From NCBI RefSeq assembly GCF_000283155.1, contig NW_004454163.1, positions 28,159,395 through 28,223,394 of the forward strand: a stretch of 64,000 nucleotides of DNA. The letters are read 5' to 3'. Under the pieces are notes generated by a model. That model made no database searches. It was not told the origin of the DNA and worked only from the letters and a program-made list of their open reading frames with translations. Positions 23,183 through 33,450 of this stretch are shown here, piece after piece; position 1 is the first letter of the stretch; every line of letters starts with the position of its first letter. A program made the translations under genes and the position numbers. The DNA comes from Ceratotherium simum simum. Its lineage: Eukaryota > Chordata > Mammalia > Perissodactyla > Rhinocerotidae.

Positions 23183-23397
23183 GGGCCGGCCCTGTGGCTT
23201 AGCAGTTCAGCACACGCGCTCCACTGCTGATGGCCCGGGGTTCGGATCCCGGGCGCTCACCGACGCACTGCTTCTCCCGCCATGCCAAGGCCGCGTCCCA
23301 CATACAGCAACTAGAGGGATGTGCAGCTATGACATACAACTATCTACTGGGGCTTTGGGGGAAAAATAAATAAACAAAATTATATAAAAAAAAAAAA
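23183..23397 (+). mobile_element. ERE1 SINE, sense, inside L1 copy 2
   Basis: The tRNA-like head starts GGGCCGGCCCTGTGGCTTAG with an A-box region at about 23195-23205, and the B box GGTTCGGATCC lies at 23239-23249. The body follows: 'ccatgccaaggccgcgtcccacatacagcaactaga', 'gacatacaactatctactggggctttggg', then an A-rich tail. The target-site duplication fixes both limits. A short chance open frame crosses it and is not a gene. Confidence 0.96.
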
Positions 23398-25560
23398 AGA
23401 AGATAAAATACTTAAAAATAAGCTTAAGAAACTTGCAAAACCTATATGAAGAATATTTTAAAACATTCCTGAAACAAAAAGGTAGACTAGAACAAATAGA
23501 CATCTCTTGTTCTTGGCTAGGATGACTCATAAAGATGTCAGTTCTTCTTAAATTAATTTAAAAGTTGCAGTAAAATTACCAACTCCAATGAAAATATCAA
23601 CAAACTTTTTGCTTTTTATGGAGCTAGACAAGATGACACTGAGGTTTATATGGAAAGACAAACATGCAAGAATAGTTAAGAAAGTAGTAAAAAACAAAAG
23701 CTGGGGCAGGGATGAGGCGGAAATAGCCCTGCCAGATATTCAACATACAGCAAAGCCTTTCAGAATTAAAACAGGGTGGTCCTGACACACAGAGAGGACA
23801 GACAAACCAACGGACTAGAACAGAAAATCCAGAAACAGACCCAACTACTTTGGAAATTTAGTTCATGAAATGTGGTATCTCAAATCACTGGGATAAAATG
23901 CCCTCTTTAATAAACTGTACCAGGACAACTGGATAGCTATCTGCAAAAAAATAAAATTGGATCCAGACCTCACTCCATACACAAGAATAAACTTGAAATG
24001 GATCTGAGATGTAAAAACTGAAACCACGAAAATGCAAGAAGAAAACATGGTCAAGTTCCTCTATAATGTGGGTGCAAAAAGCAGCTAATTACTGGCAAAT
24101 TTCAGATACAATTTAAAAAATATTGATAAATTTGATTACATAACAATAAAAAGCCTTTTCATAGTGAAAAGTACCATAAGCAAAGTCAAAAGACAAATGA
24201 CAAACTGGGAGAAAATGTTTGCAACACATACCACAAATAAAAGGCTAATATTATTTACATATATATTGAACACATATATTCAAAAATTGAGAGGGGGTAA
24301 AAGCCCAATAGAAAAATGGACAAAACTCATGAACAGATAATTCATAAGATATAAAAATGTCCCTTGAATGTATGACAAGATGTCCAAGTTTACTCATAAG
24401 AGAAAAGCAATTTAAAATTACAATGAGATACCATCTTCTATCTACCAGATTGGCCAAAATTAAAGAGCTTGAAAGCACACTCTGTTGCCAAGGCTTGGGG
24501 AAAAGGTGCTCAGACATTGCTGGTGGGCATGCAGACCGGTACACCCCTCATGGAGGGGAATTCAGCAATACCTAAAACAACAACGGATGGGTCAAAACCT
24601 ATATAAGCATTAACCTTTTGACTTTAGCAATCTCACTTTTAGGAATTTGTCTCTCAAATAAAATGAATGTACATGTGCACAAGTCTATCCATTGCAGGAT
24701 TATCTATAATTACAAAATAACGGAAAGAGTAAATACTCATATAAGAGACAAGTTGAATGAACTATGGTATATCCACATAATGGAATATTCTGCGGCTGAA
24801 GAAAAATAAAAGGAATGAAAAAGATCTCTATAAACTGACATGGAGTGATCACCACAATATATTGATAAGTGAAGAAAGCAAAATGCAAAAGAACATGTAC
24901 AGTATACTAACTTTCATATATAATAAAGAAGGGGATGGAACTATATATTTACATATATGTGCATGTATCTATTTCTGCAAAAAGAAACATAAGGATAAAC
25001 TAATGCAATTGTTGGGTGAAAATGGAGTAAACGGATAAGGGTGAGACAAGACACTGCTGAGTATACTATTTTGCATAGTTTTGTCTTCTGGAACCATGTT
25101 AATCTTTCACGTACTCAAAAAACGCCTCGATAAGGATGAGTGTGCAATCAGCAAAAGCTAGACTATGGGAAACTCTACAAACAAAGGGCCCAGGATCTTT
25201 CCTTCAGCAAACTGTAAGGAAAAGAAAGGGATAGAGGGAAACCTGTAGATTCAAAAAGGTTTAAAAGACAGTTTTGAATTGGAAAATGGGCAAATTCTAG
25301 GGTTCAGGGATGCACATGTGGGTGATAAAACTATGAAGAAATGCAAGAAAGTATTGGTCAGGAGAGCGGTTATTTCTGAAGGGAGGGGAAGTTTGTGTTT
25401 TAGGACACGGCACATGAAGAGACTTCTCTGTGGCTGACAAAGTTTTATTTCTTGACCTGGGTGGTGGATACAAGAGTGTCTGCCTTATATTAAGCTGCAC
25501 AATTGTTTTGAGTGGTATTCTATATCTGTATTTCATTTTACAATGAAAAGCTTTTCAGAA
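23398..25560 (+). repeat. Old L1 ORF2 C-terminal part and 3' UTR, copy 2 continued
   Basis: After the SINE, ORF2 order runs on: 'gatgtcagttcttcttaaattaattt', 'atgaaaatatcaacaaac', 'tttatatggaaagacaaacatgcaagaatag', 'aaccaacggactagaacagaaaatccagaaacagaccc', 'actccatacacaagaataaacttgaaatgg', 'agacaaatgacaaactgggagaaaatgtttgcaaca', 'attacaatgagataccat', 'ttgctggtgggcatgcagaccgg', 'tatggtatatccacataatggaatattctgcggctgaaga'. The 3' UTR shows 'gttttatttcttgacctgggtggtggatacaag' and ends in 'tttcattttacaatgaaaag'. Many stops and frameshifts make it inactive. Age is L1M-like. Confidence 0.88.
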
Positions 25561-26654
25561 AGACTAAATGCCTGGCCATTTCTCAGTTGTCCATGTGATG
25601 CTTATCTGCAGGCATCCTTAAATCTTTACTTAGCATTTTTTTGCCCCTTAGTACAATTCTGTAATATATTCCTTCCATTAGATGCTGCATGATCAGAGAA
25701 CGTATTCTAATTTTTAGATTAGCTTAAGAAAAACATAAATAACAGCCTTTAAGTATTGCCAACAATAACTTTTGTAATGCATTCCAGTATCAACTATAAA
25801 TTTTAAACTGTTTGCTCTATCAGCTGTTTTAGATTATCTGCATTGCCATCCTCCCTCAATAGCATAGATAATGAAAAAATAAAAATTTACCCTATTTTCT
25901 TAAGAAAAATCTAAGAAAAGGTAAAAGAAGTCTAGTGTTCTTATATAAGACATGGCCTGAAATTTTGTGAACTCGCTGGACACATTAATCTCTACAATCC
26001 TGACTGCAGGCAGTTTTGGCTTAAGTATTCCCAAGATTCTTGATCTGTTCTGACATTTGAACATTTTGGGGAAATTCGGAAAAAAAGCAAAATCAAGGCT
26101 GTTCACATAGTCCAACTTCTATCAGTTGTGCAAACTGTAACTGATTAAGTCTGGTACATGGGCCGATAATTCATTGATCACCAGAGGTAGCAGCCTCTGG
26201 TCTAGAAAAGAAAAGCCACATGACTTAATGGGTACCGGCGTGGGCTCCATTTCCCAAAGGGGGGGCCCTCCCATTCCAGTGGCCACATCATATTCACCTT
26301 CACCTTGCACATTCAAGAACCGTCTTCCCGTCATAAAGCCAGGTAGAACTGCACAGTCTCCCACTATCCTCAATGTCCCAAAAGTCTAGATGAAGACACA
26401 GGAACTGTTTGCTTCAGCAGAGATCAGCAAGCTAGGATGACCCTGTGGAAAACAGATTCTCCCTCCCTTCGTGCTCCCATCACCGTGGGCCCCAAACAAA
26501 GGCAAGTTTGATTCCCTATCCTCTTCCTCGAGGATAAAACAGACATTTAAAAATTATCCCAATGTCTTCCCTATGTGATTCTTCTATTTCTCCAAGTGAA
26601 GACCCTACAAATGGGTTCCTGAAAATTTGAGTGCTCAACTGTTAAAAAGTTTCC
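25561..26654. other. Unassigned, AT-rich unique sequence
   Basis: No repeat family was recognised. An open frame of 71 codons (26174-26389, plus), overlapped by 83 codons on the minus strand (26122-26373), has unusually protein-like composition but no domain that I know. Confidence 0.4.
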
Positions 26655-27190
26655 CACTTCTGAGTATTCATCCAAAAGAACTGAAATCAGGATCTTGACG
26701 AGACAGCAGCACTCCTATATTCACTGAAGCACGATTCAGAATAGCCAAGATGTAGAAACAAACCTCAATGTCCGTGAGAGATGACCAGATAAAGAAAATG
26801 TGGTATATACATACAATGGACTACTATTCAGCCTCAAAAAAGAAGGAAATTCTGTAATATGTGACAATATGGATGAACCCTGAAGACATTATGCCAAGTA
26901 AAATTAGCCAGTCACAGAATAACAAATACTACAATGATTCCACTTATAGGAGGTATCTAAAATAGTCAAATTCAGAGAATCAAAGAGTGGAATTGTGGTT
27001 GCACGGGCTGGGGGTGGAGGAAATGAGGAGTTACTAATCAATGGGTATAAAGTTTCAGTCAAGCAAGATGAAGAAGCTCTAGAGATCTGCTGTACAAGAT
27101 TGTGCCTATAGTTAACAATACTGTACTGTACACTTACTTCATTAAGATATATCTCATGTGTTTTTTCGTCACAATAAAAAAAAAAAAAAA
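26655..27190 (+). repeat. L1 3' end with poly(A), sense
   Basis: The sequence includes 'cacttctgagtattcatccaaaagaactgaaatcag', 'gatgtagaaacaaacctcaatgtccgtgagagatgacc', 'atgtggtatatacatacaatggactactattcagcctcaaaaaagaagg', 'gacaatatggatgaaccctgaagacattatgcc', and 'tgtacaagattgtgcctatagttaacaatactgta'. AATAAA at 27173-27178 leads directly into a run of 15 A (27176-27190). It is 5'-truncated in late ORF2. Confidence 0.92.
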
Positions 27191-27488
27191 GGAACACAAA
27201 AAGCCTGTAAGATCTAGTTACAATACTAAAAAGAACATGGCAGGGCTAGAGTAGTCAAATTCAGAGACAAAAAGCAGAATAGTGGTTGCCAGGGGGGGGG
27301 GGGGGGGGGGGGAGTGGGGACTTAGTACTCAGTAAGTACAGAGTTCCAGTTGGGGAAAATGGAAAAGTTCTGGATGGTGGTGATGGTTGCACAATAACGT
27401 GAATGTACTCAATGCTACTGAATTGCACACTTGAAAATAGTTAAAAGAGTAAATTTTATGTTATAGTTTACCACAATTTTTTTTAAAA
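27191..27488 (+). repeat. Second L1 3' end, sense
   Basis: A separate L1 3' terminus follows at once: 'gtcaaattcagagacaaaaagcagaatagtggttgccagg', a G21 tract (27292-27312), 'ggggacttagtactcag..acagagttccagttggggaaaatggaaaagttctggatggtggtgatgg', 'gaatgtactcaatgctactgaattgcacacttgaaaatagttaaaagagtaaattttatgttatag', and 'accacaattttttttaaa'. It belongs to a different subfamily than the copy just upstream. Confidence 0.88.
27292..27312 (+). repeat. Poly(G) run of 21
   Basis: An uninterrupted run of 21 G sits where L1 3' UTRs normally carry a short G-rich segment. It is unstable in replication and prone to miscounting in sequencing. Confidence 0.95.
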
Positions 27489-27934
27489 GGAAAAGACACG
27501 CAAGTATCCTTAGACAAAACAAAATTCTTTTGTGAATTTAATAATTATCCTTTAATTATTCTGTTTAGAAAGTCGGAATTTTCTTAAGGGGAACAGATCT
27601 TCAACTAGCTAGCCTAACATCTAACTCCTTTCCCCGGTGCTGCTCACTGTGTCAATGGTTCATTTTAACCCGAGCCTGCCCCACGGACAGGTATGGGAGG
27701 CTGCCCACTATGTGCAATCGCAGAGGCAGCACCCCGGAAATGATTAAGATCATTGGTTCTCAAAGTTGGGTTATTGGGAAGCTTAAAGAAGCTGAAGCTT
27801 CCAGATTCCTCCCTTGCACAGGCACTGCTGATACCTAGCATTTTGTTCGAAATTTTGTTTTTTTCCTTAAAAGGGACCCATCCCTTCCCCAGGCAATTTT
27901 ATAAATTTCCACAAAATTGGGCTCACCCCTGTGG
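27489..27934. other. Unassigned; possible Charlie end near 27755
   Basis: Mostly unrecognised. 'cattggttctcaaagttgggttattgggaagcttaaagaagc..cttccagattcctccc' near 27750-27830 resembles the end of a MER5/MER20-type element but is too diverged to call. Confidence 0.35.
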
Positions 27935-28015
27935 GTCCCAGCATCAGAAAGACCTGATTTTGATCCCAATCCTGACCCTTACTAGCTGTGTAATAACAGG
28001 CAAGTTACCTAACCT
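27935..28015 (+). repeat. MIR SINE, left part (split by L1)
   Basis: The segment 'gcatcagaaagacctgattttgatcccaatcctgacccttactagctgtgtaataacaggcaagttacctaacct' is the MIR core (..gtttgaatcctggctctgccacttactagctgtgtgacc..aagttacttaacct). It breaks off exactly at an antisense L1 poly(T). Confidence 0.9.
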
Positions 28016-28907
28016 TTTTTTAAAATCATATTTAAAGACTTGAGAGAAGTTTTAGACTAACAGCACAACTGAGAGGAAGGTACAGAGAGTTCCCATACAC
28101 CTCCTGCCCCCACACACGCTCAGCCTCCCCCACTGTCAACATCCTCCACCAGAGTGGTACATTCGTTCAACTGATGAATCTACACTGACACATCATAATC
28201 ACTCAAAGTCCGTCGTTTACATTAGGGTTCACTCTTTGTGTGGTACATTCTACAGGTTTGGACAAATGTATAAATGACTTGTATCCACCATTATAGTATC
28301 ATACAATCTATTTCGACTGCCCTAAAAATCCTCTGTGCTCTGCCTATTTGTCCCTCCCCACTCCCCAACCTCTGGCAACCAGTGATCTTTTTACTATCTC
28401 CACACTTGCGCCTTTTCCAGAATGTCATATAGTTGGGATCATACAGTATGTAGCCTTTTCAGATTGGCTTCTTTCACTTAGTCATAGGCATTTAAGTCTC
28501 CTCCAATCTTTTCATGGTTTGATATCTCATTTCTTTTTAGCTCTGAATAATTTTCCATCGTCTGGATGTTATTCACCTATTGAAGGACATCTTGGTTGCT
28601 TCCAAGTTGAAGCAATTATAAATAAAGCTGTTATATACATCCATGTGCAGGTTTTTGCGTGGACATAAGTTTTCAGCTCCTTTGGGTAAATACCAAGGAG
28701 CTTGTGATGGCTCATATGGTAAGAGTATGTTTAGTCTTACAAGAAACCGCCATCTATCTTCCAAAGTGGCTGTACCATTTTGCATTCCCACCAGCAATGA
28801 ATGAGAGTTCCTGTTGCCCCACGTCCTCCCCAGCATCTGGTGGTGTCAGTGTTCCAGATTTTGGCCATTCTAGTAGCTGTATAAGGGTATCCTGTCGTTC
28901 TTGTAAC
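28016..28907 (-). repeat. L1 3' end, antisense, inserted in MIR
   Basis: It opens with a T-run, then 'cttgagagaagttttagactaacagcacaactgagagg..tacagagagttcccatacacctcctgcccc', 'ctctggcaaccagtgatctttttactatctccac', 'atagttgggatcatacag', 'cttctttcacttagtcataggcattta', 'gctctgaataattttccatcgt', 'tccaagttgaagcaattataaataaagc', 'tttgggtaaataccaaggagc', 'ccaaagtggctgtaccattttgcattcccaccagcaatga'. It is a 5'-truncated L1M-type copy. Confidence 0.92.
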
Positions 28908-29085
28908 ACCTTTGTTTTTCTCAGGTTCCTCATCTGAGAAATGGAAATAATTAGAGAACTGATCTCATCATGTCATTAGAAGGATTAACTATAATGATGC
29001 AGGGAAAATCACTTAGCACTGAGCATGCTCATTGTAAATTCTCACTAAATGTTTTCTATTCTTATCATTGTCATCACCTGAGTTC
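28908..29085 (+). repeat. MIR SINE, right part (continuation)
   Basis: 'ctttgtttttctcaggttcctcatctgagaaatggaaataattagagaactgatctcatcatgtcattagaaggattaactataatgatg..cacttagcactgagcatgctcattgtaaattctcactaaatg' continues the MIR consensus from where the left part stopped. The T-rich repeated sequence at both junctions is consistent with target duplication. Confidence 0.88.
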
Positions 29086-30369
29086 CTCCAGAAACTAGGG
29101 TAAGTTCCTTTGACCAACAGTATTTTTCCCTCTCTCCTGCCTGTATTGCCTTCAATTCTGACCACTGGTGACTACTATTGGCTCTCAAATTTCATAGCAT
29201 AAATAAAAACTTAAAAGATAAATGTTATGTGTAAATATAGTGTAAAACATTTCCAAACATTAAACTGTTTTCCACACCTCAGTGTAATGAATATGTCAGT
29301 TCCTTGGCAGGGAGAACAAATGTACTGAGAAAGACACAAGACTATTATATGTTAATACCAGGACAAAGCAATTTGGGTTTTATCAGTAGGGTCCCACAGT
29401 GGTGGCCCTCTCCATTGGCTACCCCAAGGGCTTTGTCACCTCCAAGAAATGACTGAAAAGTGAAGTTCAGGTGAAAGGAGACTTGTCATAGATTTTCTAT
29501 AAATGTTATCCATTAAAATCTACACATTTTAATTTAAAAGTATCTACAAAGTGGTCTACATGGTAATGGTGTGCCTGTTCTTGAGGACTTAGAATTCTAT
29601 AACAAACGCCCATGTGAACATTTTGTTTAAAATAAATGGCAAAAGGATGGGGTAAATAAACAAAAATTCTGAATATAGTGGCTATTTGCCCTATAACTTT
29701 CCTTCCATTTCTATAAGGGAAGCAAAGTCTCCTTCTCAAAAGTATAGCTCAAAACATTTCAGTGTTTTACATTAAGAAGGGAGTCGGGAGAGAAAGATGC
29801 TTAGACAGAAGGTCCAAATGTCTGGGTCCACTCACCCTAGGCCAGCTGAGAACAGATCACAATGAAGAAGTCTACTTTTCAAAAATAATTTTACCAAATA
29901 ATTATTAGTTTTCCTTGTTTAACACTACAATAAGATGTACATGGAATCATTTATGTGAAATGACCCTTTCTGAAATGTTTCAGTTTCAATATCTGGATCA
30001 TTTTCAAGAGTTTTAGATGGAGGAATATATTTCAGAAGCATACGAGGTCTAAGTTGACAGGAAATCATTCTTGGCAATGATATATGACAAGGGGGAAGAA
30101 AGCTCCAAGTAGCAAACACCTTCAGTTTCACTACTGAAGCTAAGCTCCTGTGTCCAATTTCCCCTCCCAAGGCCTGGTTTTCACAGTTGATAGCTGAGGA
30201 GCGTGCGCAGATCCATGTCTTCTACTGTTTTACACTATCGAGACAGCAAGCATTTGCCTGTTTGTTTCTGTCAAGTAGCGATGGTTTAACTGTGAGCCAA
30301 CCATTGATGAAGCATTGAATTGAGAAGGCAGTGTGGCTCTTTTGGTTAATACAGGACTCAAGTGAAATC
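29086..30369. other. Unassigned, mostly unique sequence
   Basis: About 1.3 kb, AT-rich, with no repeat, exon or RNA gene recognised. Confidence 0.45.
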
Positions 30370-30384
30370 AAAGCTATAGTTTCG
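30370..30384. repeat. Target-site duplication of young ERE1, left copy
   Basis: AAAGCTATAGTTTCG is repeated without mismatch at 30610-30624. Confidence 0.95.
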
Positions 30385-30609
30385 GGCCGGCCCTGTGGCT
30401 TGGTGGTTAAGTGCGCGCGCTGCGATGCTGGTGCCCCGGGTTCGGATCCCGGGTGCGCATCGAGGCACCACTTCTCCGTTCATCCTGAGGCCGAGTCCCA
30501 CATACAGCGACTAGAAGGATGTGCAGCTACGACATACAACTATCCACTGGGGCTTTGGGGGGAAAAAGTAAAATAAATAAAATCTTTAAAAAAAAAAAAA
30601 AAAAAAAAA
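30385..30609 (+). mobile_element. ERE1 SINE, sense, young-looking
   Basis: The head is GGCCGGCCCTGTGGCTTGGTGGTTAAG with an A-box region at about 30396-30406 and the B box GGTTCGGATCC at 30439-30449 (head quoted in full length only as landmarks: GGCCGGCCCTGTGGCTTGG). The body has 'cgttcatcctgaggccgagtcccacatacagcgac', and the tail ends in a pure A-run of about 24. The 15-bp target-site duplication is perfect and CpGs in the head are largely intact, all of which point to a recent insertion. It shares diagnostic bases with the copy at 35011-35232. Confidence 0.96.
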
Positions 30610-30624
30610 AAAGCTATAGTTTCG

Positions 30625-30924
30625 ATGTCTATGGAGACCAACAGTATCACGTGGGAAAAACCTCTGCTCCATAGCCAAAGGACACACCCAGTTACAACCT
30701 CATAAACGTAAATCAGTAGTTACAAAGAAGGCCACAGAAGAGCACGTGGATATCTCAATGCAAATACATCAGCAGAGCACGATAAGAAATATGAGTTCTG
30801 AAAATAGGTTAATGGAATCATCTTCAAAAAGGAAGGGCAGTACATTTTATTCAATTATTAAAGGCTTTCACATTCATTTAATATTTTGTGCTGGCCAGGG
30901 TGCTAGGATTAAAACAACAGTCCA
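30625..30924. other. Unassigned sequence
   Basis: No repeat or exon was recognised in this 300-bp gap. Confidence 0.45.
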
Positions 30925-31165
30925 GTCAGTGGTTATGAGTTGGGCTTTGGAGTCAGACTGGTGGCTTTAAATCTCAGATCTACCACTCACTAGCTGTGCA
31001 AACTCAGGCAAGTTACATAATCCCTCTGGCCTCCATTTCCTTATCTGTAAACTCAGGACAATCAAAGCACCTGTGTCATGAGGTTGTTGTGAGGCTTAAA
31101 TGAGATATTCATATAATATGGCTGGGCATACAATAAGTGTTCAATTAATGTAAGCTATCGTTCAA
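30925..31165 (+). repeat. MIR SINE, sense, near full length
   Basis: The order 'agtggttatgagttgggctttggagtcagactgg', 'aaatctcagatctaccactcactagctgtgcaaactcaggcaagttacataatccctctggcctccatttccttatctgtaaactcagg', 'gaggttgttgtgaggcttaaatgagatattcat', 'ctgggcatacaataagtgttcaattaatg' follows MIR end to end, including the tRNA-like head. Confidence 0.95.
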
Positions 31166-31224
31166 TGTAATGTGGAGTCAGAAAAAACCGATGGGGAAGA
31201 ACAAGGCTTAAGGAAGAAAGAGGC

Positions 31225-31445
31225 ATTTACTGGAGCATTCACTGAGTGAAACATTTACACACAGTCTAGTATTTAATCCTTACAGCAAATCCATGACATC
31301 GTATTACTATCCATTTACAGACAAGAGAATTTAGCCTTGGAGACATTGGACACAGTTACCCAAGGCCACATAACTAGTCAATAGAGAACCTGGGATATGA
31401 ACCCAAATCTGACTTCCAAGTCCATGATGTTTCCACTAACACTCT
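31225..31445 (-). repeat. MIR SINE, antisense
   Basis: 'tatttaatccttacagcaaatccatgacatcgtattactatccatttacagacaagagaattta', 'cagttacccaaggccacataactagtcaatagagaacctgggatatgaacccaaatctgacttccaagtccatgatgtttccactaacac' is antisense MIR. It stands tail to tail with the sense MIR 60 bp away. Confidence 0.92.
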
Positions 31446-31792
31446 TTCATTAGGAAACGTCCAGAAGGGCACAGATAAGTAAGCTTAGAAGGGACTTTAA
31501 GAGTCTTACTAGTTCACTCCCTCATCTGTATAGATTTCACTCAAGCACCTTAGAAATAAACTATCTACCCTTTTCTTCAAGATTGTTGGGAAGGATAAAT
31601 ATTTTAGAAACTTTCTTGAGGAACACAACTTGGAACCTCAAAGCCTGAATTTTAAGAGAATGGAAAGAAGTGAAAAGAAAATGGAGAAAGGGAAGAGAAA
31701 GGCAGGAGGGAAATGAAGGTTAGGGACCCTGGTGGACATGGATTGTGCAGCTCCCCCAGTATCTACGCCCTCATCTTCCAGGGATAGCACCG
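31446..31792. other. Unassigned; purine-rich patch
   Basis: No repeat family was recognised. A purine-rich section lies at about 31655-31720 (GGAGAAAGGGAAGAGAAAGG type). Confidence 0.45.
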
Positions 31793-32290
31793 TATCAATT
31801 AGGGATCACTGAAGACAAACAGAAACCACGCTAGCTAGTTTAAGCAGAAAAGGATTTATTACTAGGTATTAAGTGATTTACAAAACTAGTGATTTACAAA
31901 GCCTGAATAGCAGGCTCTAGGTTGAGTTGCCAAAAAATGTCCCCTACCCTGCAGAATCACACTGCCTCTGCCATGACACAGAAAGTCACCCATCACTGCG
32001 GGAAGCTGCCATATTATGAAGTTGTTGAACACTGAGTCACACTGCCACGGATATGATCTGTGCCAGCCAAATGCACTGCTTCTTTACCTGTCTAACCTGG
32101 TTCTGAATTCAGGTTTCACTTGAGTGCCAGTGACTGGCAGGACCTAAATCACAGCCAGAATCCCAGGTACAAGGAATGTGAGAATGCTATTTCTAGCTCT
32201 CCACCCTATGAAGTGTGTGAAGGCACAGCAGGTGGAGGTCGGAAAGGCTGTTGAGGTAACCAATCCATAGTACCAGCTCCATGCCCCAGT
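31793..32290 (-). mobile_element. LTR-like repeat, antisense (tentative)
   Basis: It begins 'ccgtatcaattagggatcac..acagaaaccacgctagctagtttaagcagaaaaggatttattac', the antisense 3' end pattern of a dispersed eutherian LTR-like repeat. Inside, AGTGATTTACAAA is duplicated (31872-31884 and 31888-31900). The right boundary is not visible. Confidence 0.4.
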
Positions 32291-32294
32291 TCTC

Positions 32295-32858
32295 TTTGAA
32301 CAATCACTCCCCCCACTGTTCATCCATGTGGCTGAGGTAGAGATGGCCCCACACCTCCAGCCAAGGATAGGCACATGATCCAGACCTGGCCAATCCGAGT
32401 CCTACATTCCCATGGCCTGAGTGATTGGTTCTTGGGTGGGCACATGAGCCAAGCCAGAGATCAGGCTCAACTCCATGGTCTTTTTGAAACCATTGAGAAG
32501 GAAAATATCTTCTGATAGATCTGAAGCTACAAGGATGTGAGCCTGGCATTCCTGGAGGCTGTTAAATCAGCACATGCCAAAGTGTGCCTGAGAAAGAAGC
32601 CAATGCTGGAGTGAGCAGCATGAAAGATGGAGAAACATCAGGTCCTCGTGACACTGACTGGGTCCCTGAGTCCAGCCATGGCTGATGTCAGACCCGCTCC
32701 TCTGTACATTTTACTACTATTTCTATTACTACTTCTCGTCCTTCTCCTCCTTTGTTAACCAACCTACTTTTCTTCTTGTACTTTCACTTCTACTACTTTT
32801 AAGTTATATTTCTTCCCTCTGCAACCAAGTGAGTTCTGAGTTATACAGAGAGGATGGG
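32295..32858 (+). mobile_element. LTR-like repeat, sense (tentative)
   Basis: The segments 'ccatgtggctgaggtagagatggcccca', 'ataggcacatgatccagacctggccaatccgagtcc', 'gtgattggttcttgggtgggcacatgagccaagcc', 'gatgtgagcctggcattcctgg', 'cctgagtccagccatggctgatgtcagacc', 'tgcaaccaagtgagttctgagttatacag' have the order of a common eutherian repeat ending ..GCAACCAAGAGAGTCCTGACTGATACA. No coding sequence is present. The family name is not certain. Confidence 0.55.
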
Positions 32859-32924
32859 AGGAAGCAAGAAGGAAAGAGATGAGGAAAGAGGGACAGACAA
32901 AAGCTGGGTGGGTGACAGATTTAC

Positions 32925-33110
32925 GTTATATTATGAAGATTTATAAATTATATTACATGCCAGGCACCATGCTGGATGCTTTTAATTCCATTATCTCATT
33001 TAGAACTAATTTAAGAGATAATATATGTGACAAGTACTCAATTGAGAAAATATGCAGTTCAAGATCCAGCAGGCATCTAAAACTAATATAATTACCAGAC
33101 CTGGATAGAA
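32925..33110 (-). repeat. MIR SINE, antisense, partial
   Basis: The segment 'ttacatgccaggcaccatgctggatgcttttaattccattatctcatttagaactaatttaagagataatat' is the antisense MIR 3' half (..tgccaggcactgt..gctttacat..attatctcatttaatcc..). It is diverged toward the right. Confidence 0.65.
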
Positions 33111-33299
33111 CACAAGCAGCACTGAATCACATCAAGATTAAAATTGAAATAACTATTCTGTTGAAGTTCATTTCCTTAATTCTCGTCACTACAGTGTAGT
33201 AAACAGAGTTAGCTAAATATGGTTTGTTCATACAAGTCACATTATCCCTGGGCATTACTGAAGTATTATATCACCGTGATAGTATGCCTTACGGCACGC

Positions 33300-33450
33300 A
33301 GGCTCAGAGCTCAAAATCTGGAGTCAGATCTGGGTTCAAAGGCCAGCTCCATTTCTTCCCGATTGTGAGATCTGAGCAGGTTACTCTGTGCCTTAACGTT
33401 TTCACATGTACCACTGGTATAATAATTCCTGCCTGCAGAATTAATGTAGG
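33300..33450 (+). repeat. MIR SINE, sense, partial
   Basis: The segment 'aaaatctggagtcagatctgggttcaaaggccagctccatttcttcccgattgtgagatctgagcaggttactctgtgccttaacgttttcacatgta' aligns to the MIR core (ctggagtcagactgcctgggttcaaatccc..gtgacc..aggttactt..ctgtgcctcagtttcc). Confidence 0.8.

Noticed and set aside
23183..23255. tRNA gene call on the tRNA-like SINE heads, which have A and B boxes.
   Set aside because: The heads continue into ERE bodies with A-rich tails and target duplications, and lack a tRNA acceptor end. They are SINE promoters.
20265..25560. An active L1 retrotransposon.
   Set aside because: ORF2 is broken by many stops, frameshifts, an LTR-like insertion and a SINE. No intact ORF1 or ORF2 is present.
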